Made by a program: the position numbers and the translations under genes | Shown: piece after piece, positions 59,850-64,000 of the stretch | Layout of the letters: the number at the start of each line of letters is the position of its first letter | Numbering within the stretch: the first letter of the stretch is position 1 | Assembly: GCA_951799405.1 (NCBI GenBank) | Contig: OX637340.1 | Span: 2,666,001 to 2,730,000, forward strand | From: Agapetus fuscipes | Lineage: Eukaryota > Arthropoda > Insecta > Trichoptera > Glossosomatidae | DNA: 64,000 nt | Direction: 5' to 3' | The notes under the pieces: generated by a model | What the model was told of the DNA's origin: nothing | The model's database searches: none | Seen by the model: only the letters and a program-made list of their open reading frames with translations

Positions 59850-60707
59850 CGGTACGCAGTGGCATACTTTTACCCACCTTGATGTATGGAAGCGAGGCCT
59901 GGACTGTGAATGAAAGTGAAATTAGTTAAGTCCATACTGTAGAAATGGACTTTCTAAGAAGTATGATTGGGAAAAAACGGAGTGACAGGGTGAGGAATGA
60001 TTTTGTAAGAGAAGAATTTGGTGCAAGAGAAAGTGTGAAAGTGAAGATTAAAAGAAGTTTGTTAAGATGGTTTGGGCATATGGAGAGAATGAATGAGGAA
60101 AGACTGACGAAGAAAGTATATGTTGGTAGAATAGATGGATGTCGTGGTAGAGGAAGACCGAGAAAGGTATGGACGGACCAAATATCCGAAATAGCGGATG
60201 AATGGGATATCCAGAGTCATAATAAAAGGAGTGCTAGTATGAAAAAGGTTATGGAAATGAAAGAAGTATGCAAGGACCCAAAAAAAATGGCGGTTGATCT
60301 TTAATGCTGGCGTTTAAGGCTGAGGCTTTAAAAAATTTTTTTTGTACTTTTTTATAAAATATCATGATTTGTAGGTTTTAATTTTTACTGTTTAATTGTT
60401 TAGTGTTTGTTTGTTTAATTTACTTAAATGTAATTAATTGTTTGTATTCCTTGATTTATAGGTTGGTATGAGGCTGACCACCCATACTGTAAAAAATGGT
60501 TCTCTTTGCTAATGCCACCCCTGTTTCAGGGAAGGTCGGCAAGAGTTGCAAGGCTTATGTTCATTGAGATTGGGTTTTTATATTGTAGGTCCACATGCGG
60601 CATGTGTTAGCGCGAAATTATACATATCTGCTTGTGGGAATGCATTTAATATAAATCTTAAATGATATATATCTTTGCAGCTTAGATTAGATTAGATTAG
60701 ACTATCA
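59850..60707 (+). mobile_element. Ln-A copy: RT C-terminal third plus 3' unit
   Basis: From about 59850: RRYAVAYF-like remnant, then PTLMYGSEAWTVNESEIS followed by a TAA (AGTTAAGTC, near 59926). 59945-60304 is open: MDFLRSMIGKKRSDRVRNDF, LRWFGHMERMNEERLTKKVY, GRGRPRKVWTDQISEIADEW, nearly identical to the intact RT. It lacks a few residues (MKKVMEMKEVC). 3' unit 60447-60690, then (GATTA)n. Confidence 0.9.
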
Positions 60708-61224
60708 CTATTTTATAAGTTACCTGGCTTTAAGAAATTGACGCAAGTGTTCGTGTGGAAATTGTGTTTTTTGTATGTTTGAACGTGAACGTAGATTGTC
60801 AATACGTTGTAGAATCGTAGTGTGGATGACGCGTTTCTCGTTAGTAAACATTGATTATCGTTAAGTCATACATAATAATGTGATCCAGGTTAAATGCGAT
60901 GTGCAAATCATTTCAGCACACTTACATAAAATATTCAAATAATGCTAATCCAGCGATAGCGCACGGGCAGCCTTGCTTTGTGTGACGAGGAAATAAGTTT
61001 CGCAAGGACGTCACAATGCTTCATAACAATTACTTAATGCTATTCAGAGTCGATCGTAAACTTAACTTTTACTCATTTCTTTGCCCCAATTTCCATTCAG
61101 CTGCTAGCGCAGGGCGAGGGAGAAGGGAAGTGAGAGGTGCATGTGTGTGAATGGGCATACTCGTCTCGTCGAAGAAGATCATCATATGTATAGAATAATA
61201 ATTTATTAATAAGGTACACATCAT
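60708..61224. other. Unassigned sequence
   Basis: No element recognised. Confidence 0.4.
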
Positions 61225-61420
61225 TAAAGAGCGCCGTTTGAGTGTGTGCCACACCTCAAGGGCCCTCTCAAATCACGGATAATATATTTTGTAAAGTTGC
61301 GTCTTTAGTGCTTCTTTAAAGATGCGGACAGTTTTTGCCCTCCTCACATTAGGTGGTAGTCTGTTCCACTACATTGAGACCGCAAACCGGAAGTCACGTC
61401 TGACTGTATTAGACCCTCAA
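61225..61420 (-). pseudogene. Ln-G: CR1-like LINE ORF2 terminus
   Basis: The minus strand near 61400-61270 reads DFRFAVSM, a stop, then WNRLPPNVRRAKTVRIFKEA, LKTQLYKIYYP. 'WN.LP..VR.A.....FK..LK..L' is the closing segment of CR1/Jockey-type ORF2. Sequence after it (FERALEVWHTLKRRSL) recurs as nucleotide repeats at 45199-45262 and 62088-62145, defining the 3' end of this LINE. Stops are present; RT motifs absent. Confidence 0.62.
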
Positions 61421-61599
61421 TCTACCCTTTTTTTGTAAAAAAAAATATAACGTTAATAATGAGTTCGGCACATTTTTAAATTTGGATTTTTTTCTCGGCG
61501 AGCAAACGTCATTCTTGTGTGCCATATAAGCCAATAAAAAATGATATTTTTTATGGTTTGTTTATTAACACTGAAAATTCATGTTTTTTTTATTGTTAT

Positions 61600-61745
61600 T
61601 TAATTAAACAACACCTTTTTAAACTTCAAACCACTGTTTATTTTCACAAAAATATAATATATTAAAAAAATTCCAATTTTTAAATATTTCAAAAACATAT
61701 TACAAACGTTTTCGACCAATATAGTCATCTTCAGGTCAGTACAAT
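61600..61745 (-). mobile_element. Penelope-end fragment with hammerhead-like core
   Basis: Minus strand: ACTGACCTGAAGATGACTAT, ATTGGTCGAAAACGTTTGTA. CTGAAGA, GAC..GTC stem II, GAAA (61697-61733 in window). Then a stretch like the Penelope ends (TGTTTATTTTCACAAAAATA at 61637). Confidence 0.55.
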
Positions 61746-61749
61746 AAAA

Positions 61750-61835
61750 AAATATTTTTATCCCTTTTCCCTAGCAACCCGGCCAGGTGACGCCACAACA
61801 TTGTCTATGCCAATTCACATGCGGACCTCATTGCC
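61750..61835 (+). repeat. Dispersed repeat E
   Basis: CCCTTTTCCCTAGCAACCCG, then TGCCAATTCACATGCGGACC; see 8208-8295. Confidence 0.65.
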
Positions 61836-62087
61836 GTAAAATGTACCTAATTGATGTATGTAAGCTATTGTAACATCCCTAGTGAGTGATTCAGTTCTCA
61901 TACATTTTTATACACACTCAATGGTGGGGGAAATTTATGTTTTTTTTTTACTAAAGAGTGAAACATTAAGTAGGATGGATGGACTATAAAAAAAACACCG
62001 AATTGAAAGTATAAGAAATCATATCATTTCATATAAAGCACCACACTAAAAAAGTAGTTTTTCCAAGCGAGATAAAAATAATAATAT
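61836..62087. other. Unassigned sequence
   Basis: No element recognised. Confidence 0.4.
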
Positions 62088-62145
62088 TAGGATAATTTAT
62101 TTGGTGAGCGCTGTTTTTGTGTGTATCACATTTCAAGAGCCCTCT
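62088..62145 (-). repeat. Ln-G 3' end fragment
   Basis: TAGGATAATTTATTTGGTGA, GCGCTGTTTTTGTGTGTATC, AGAGCCCTCT. Confidence 0.7.
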
Positions 62146-62366
62146 GCGAGCTTGGTGGTCGCTGTAGAAAGCGCAAATTTTATCAAGCATAACCCAGTTG
62201 CTGTAAGGCTGGATGGACCTTTAGTGACCGGTCTTTGGTAAAGGTAGGTACATGAAGTTTTAACCCAGCGAAGAGCATGTATGAAAATATAAATGGTAGG
62301 TATATTTTTTTGTGCTCCGCCGGGATTTGAACCCCCAACCATCCGTTAGACTACGGACCGGTCATG
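62146..62366 (-). mobile_element. SINE-B copy, 3' third missing
   Basis: Head near 62366: GACCGGTCCGTAGTCTAACG (A-box region shortened), B box GGTTCAAATCCCGGCGG. Body to GCGACCACCAAGCTCGCAGA. Confidence 0.82.
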
Positions 62367-62531
62367 ATTTATTTTTGAAGATTTAATTGATTATTTTTAT
62401 TTCATTAAAACTCAAATCTCAAAATTCTAAAATTCATTTATTGAAATAAGTTACCAATTTTCCCTAACAACATTTTGTAAATTATTCTACAGCGTTGTAA
62501 CACATCAACCCTACCTTCTCACCAAGTGATC
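62367..62531. other. Unassigned sequence
   Basis: Nothing recognised. Confidence 0.4.
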
Positions 62532-62539
62532 CTTTAGAC

Positions 62540-63017
62540 CATGGGTCAGCAACCTGCGGCCCGCGGGCCGCATGCGGCCCTTGAGGCGTCTTGGTGCGGC
62601 CCGCAACGCACGTGCCGGAAAACTACAAATCGATTTTCAGTAAATGACAAAATAAAAGCATTTATCAAGAAATTTAAAATTGTAAAAATGAGCGTATTGA
62701 ATGAGACTAAACGAATCGTGGGATTCCCAAATTGCATTGGCGGGGATTCTACAATATGAGATTTATTTTGGGGGGTAGAATTAATAGTGAATTTGGGGGT
62801 AATTTTCATTTGTAGTTCGTACGTCAATTGATTAATGTTTACGATGCATGACTCACAAGAGGGTCCCAGGGGCCGCGGCAGGGGAAGGGGGGTGGGGGTT
62901 GCAAGTCAGCATTTGCTGAAATGATGACCATTAGATCCGCCACTGCCCAAGTGCGGCCCGCACTAAGTCCCACGTAAATTATTTGGCCCTTTTACAACAA
63001 AAGGTTGCCGACCCCTG
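62540..63017. mobile_element. Non-autonomous hAT with perfect 8-bp TSD
   Basis: TSD CTTTAGAC at 62532-62539 and 63018-63025. TIRs CATGGGTCAGCAACCTGCGG / (reverse) CAGGGGTCGGCAACCTTTTG. Subterminal GCGGCCCGCGGGCCGCATGC and AGTGCGGCCCGCACTAAG. This CAGGGGTCGGCAACC..CGGCCCG terminus is typical of a hAT group spread across animals. The interior holds no recognisable transposase frame. Confidence 0.9.
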
Positions 63018-63025
63018 CTTTAGAC

Positions 63026-63227
63026 CCTGGCGTAATATAAAACCTCTCTGGGTCGCGTTACGATGCGTATTTACGTGCGTCGTAAAGTAAACATGGACTG
63101 AGGGAGGAGGATGTATGGATACTTCTCGAGAACGCTAGTTAACTCTTCATACTTTCAACGAACCCAACTTGAATCTCTGCCAAAATAGATTTGTGGATAC
63201 GTCTAGTCAAATTGATAGCGGGGAATT
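63026..63227. other. Unassigned sequence
   Basis: Nothing recognised. Confidence 0.4.
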
Positions 63228-63810
63228 GCTTTTCGGGATCTGCTGCTGTGGTCTATCGAAACTGGAGCTTCCAGATCTAAATCTAAGCTGCAAAGATAAT
63301 ACATCATTTAACATTCATATTAAGCGCATTCCCACAAGCAGACATTTATAAGTTCGCGCTAACACATACCGCATGTGGACCTACAGTACAAAAACCCAAT
63401 CTCAAATGAACATAAGCCCTGCAACTCTCGCCGACCTTCTCTTAAACAGGGGTGGCGTTGGCAAAGAGAACCATTTTTTACAGTATGGTTGTTCAGCCTC
63501 ATACCAACCTATAATTCAAGGAATACAAGCAATTAATTACATTTGATAACTAAACACTAAACAATTAAACAGTAAAAATTAAAACCTACAAAACATATTC
63601 TATAATACTCGTACAAATCAACCGCCATTTTTTTCGGTCCTTGCATACTTCTTTCATTTCATCCAGAGTCATAACCTTTTTCGTACAAGCTCTCCTTTTA
63701 TTATGACTCTGAATATCCCATTCATTCGCTATTTCGGAAATTTGGTCCATCCATACTTTTTCCAGATGTTTCGCAGATATCTGAGATGGGCTTCTTCAGC
63801 GTAATGATTA
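63228..63810. mobile_element. PLE-FB copy split by an Ln-A insertion
   Basis: Left piece 63228-63268 (TTTCGGGATCTGCTGCTGTG, GTCTATCGAAACTGGAGC) matches an arm of 30722-30890. After the LINE the piece continues TTCCAGATGTTTCGCAGATA, TCTGAGATGGGCTTCTTCAG (63760-63799), the loop of the same family. On the minus strand this is CTGAAGA...GAAAC, hammerhead-like. Confidence 0.7.
63277..63759 (-). mobile_element. Ln-A copy with 8-bp TSD
   Basis: TTCCAGAT at 63269-63276 and 63760-63767. TAAATCTAAGCTGCAAAGAT to CCAACCTATAATTCAAGGAA (3' unit), then reverse coding for SEIANEW..SHNKRRACTKKV, MTLDEMKEVCKDRKKW with a short internal deletion before the end. A clean 5'-truncated LINE insertion. Confidence 0.88.
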
Positions 63811-63944
63811 TGTGAAGTGATATTTTTACCTACATATTGCTTTAAAACTTACATGAAAACTCGTTGGCTAGAGCCTTCAGGACTTCCTCCTTAATATTTA
63901 TTTTTCAATGGTTTTAATTTGTATAATCACTGAAAAGAAATGTA

Positions 63945-64000
63945 AAAAAAAACTTGGTATATCTGATGATGGTTAGAGAACCGAAAACGTTTGTAATTTG
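63945..64000 (+). mobile_element. Penelope-end with hammerhead-like core, cut by window edge
   Basis: TATATCTGATGATGGTTAGA, GAACCGAAAACGTTTGTAAT: CTGATGA, a GGTT/AACC stem II with AGAG loop, GAAA. The window ends before any downstream arm. Confidence 0.6.

Overview
The window is AT-rich, non-coding arthropod nuclear DNA, very probably from an insect. The evidence is the mix of RTE-like and other LINEs, Penelope-like elements, hAT and PIF/Harbinger remnants, and a SINE head that aligns along its length with insect 5S rRNA as remembered. The order of insect cannot be fixed from this sequence. No host protein gene was recognised. Practically every ORF with identifiable content belongs to a transposable element. 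The only long intact frame is a reverse transcriptase at 18302-20230; most other coding remnants are broken.

Families, with names used only here. Ln-A is a LINE whose intact RT is at 18302-20230. Its roughly 260-bp 3' unit, ending in a short AT-rich repeated tail, occurs about 30 times on both strands. Ln-B to Ln-G are C-terminal scraps of other LINEs. SINE-B has a tRNA-like head, and in its fullest copy (7058-7491, minus) a complete 5S rRNA-like head in front of it. SINE-C is a second tRNA-like SINE, at two loci fused downstream of SINE-B sequence. SINE-D is a third tRNA-like SINE. PLE-FB are Penelope-related fold-back elements that carry hammerhead-ribozyme-like cores between inverted arms.

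Layout. 0-9 kb: Harbinger remnant, a 1.38-kb hAT with perfect 8-bp TSD and a transposase C-terminus, Ln-A, SINE-C, SINE-B, a PLE-FB hairpin, and the 5S-headed SINE-B. 9-18 kb: LINE scraps, SINE fusions, a 17-bp minisatellite starting at a SINE end, MITEs and a 209-bp tandem duplication. 18-20.6 kb: the Ln-A RT element. 21-34 kb: SINEs, MITEs and many Ln-A 3' units. 34-36.4 kb: a multiply nested PLE-FB locus. 40.4-43.2 kb: a 2.78-kb DNA transposon with 31-bp TIRs, 4-bp TSD and a decayed intron-containing gene. 44-50 kb: SINE-B, PLE-FB and Ln-A copies. 50.8-52.8 kb: an Ln-A copy interrupted by a Penelope element (RT thumb plus GIY-YIG endonuclease, inverted ends, perfect 13-bp TSD) and by an unidentified 230-bp insert. 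53-64 kb: MITEs, nested SINE-Cs, a degenerate interspersed array split by a PLE-FB with 11-bp TSD, a CR1-like LINE tail, a second hAT with 8-bp TSD, and a terminal Ln-A inserted in a PLE-FB.

The most interesting material is the PLE-FB group (small, target-site-duplicated, hammerhead-like, fold-back) and the 5S-tRNA chimeric SINE. Boundaries were read by eye and may be off by a few bases except where a TSD is stated.
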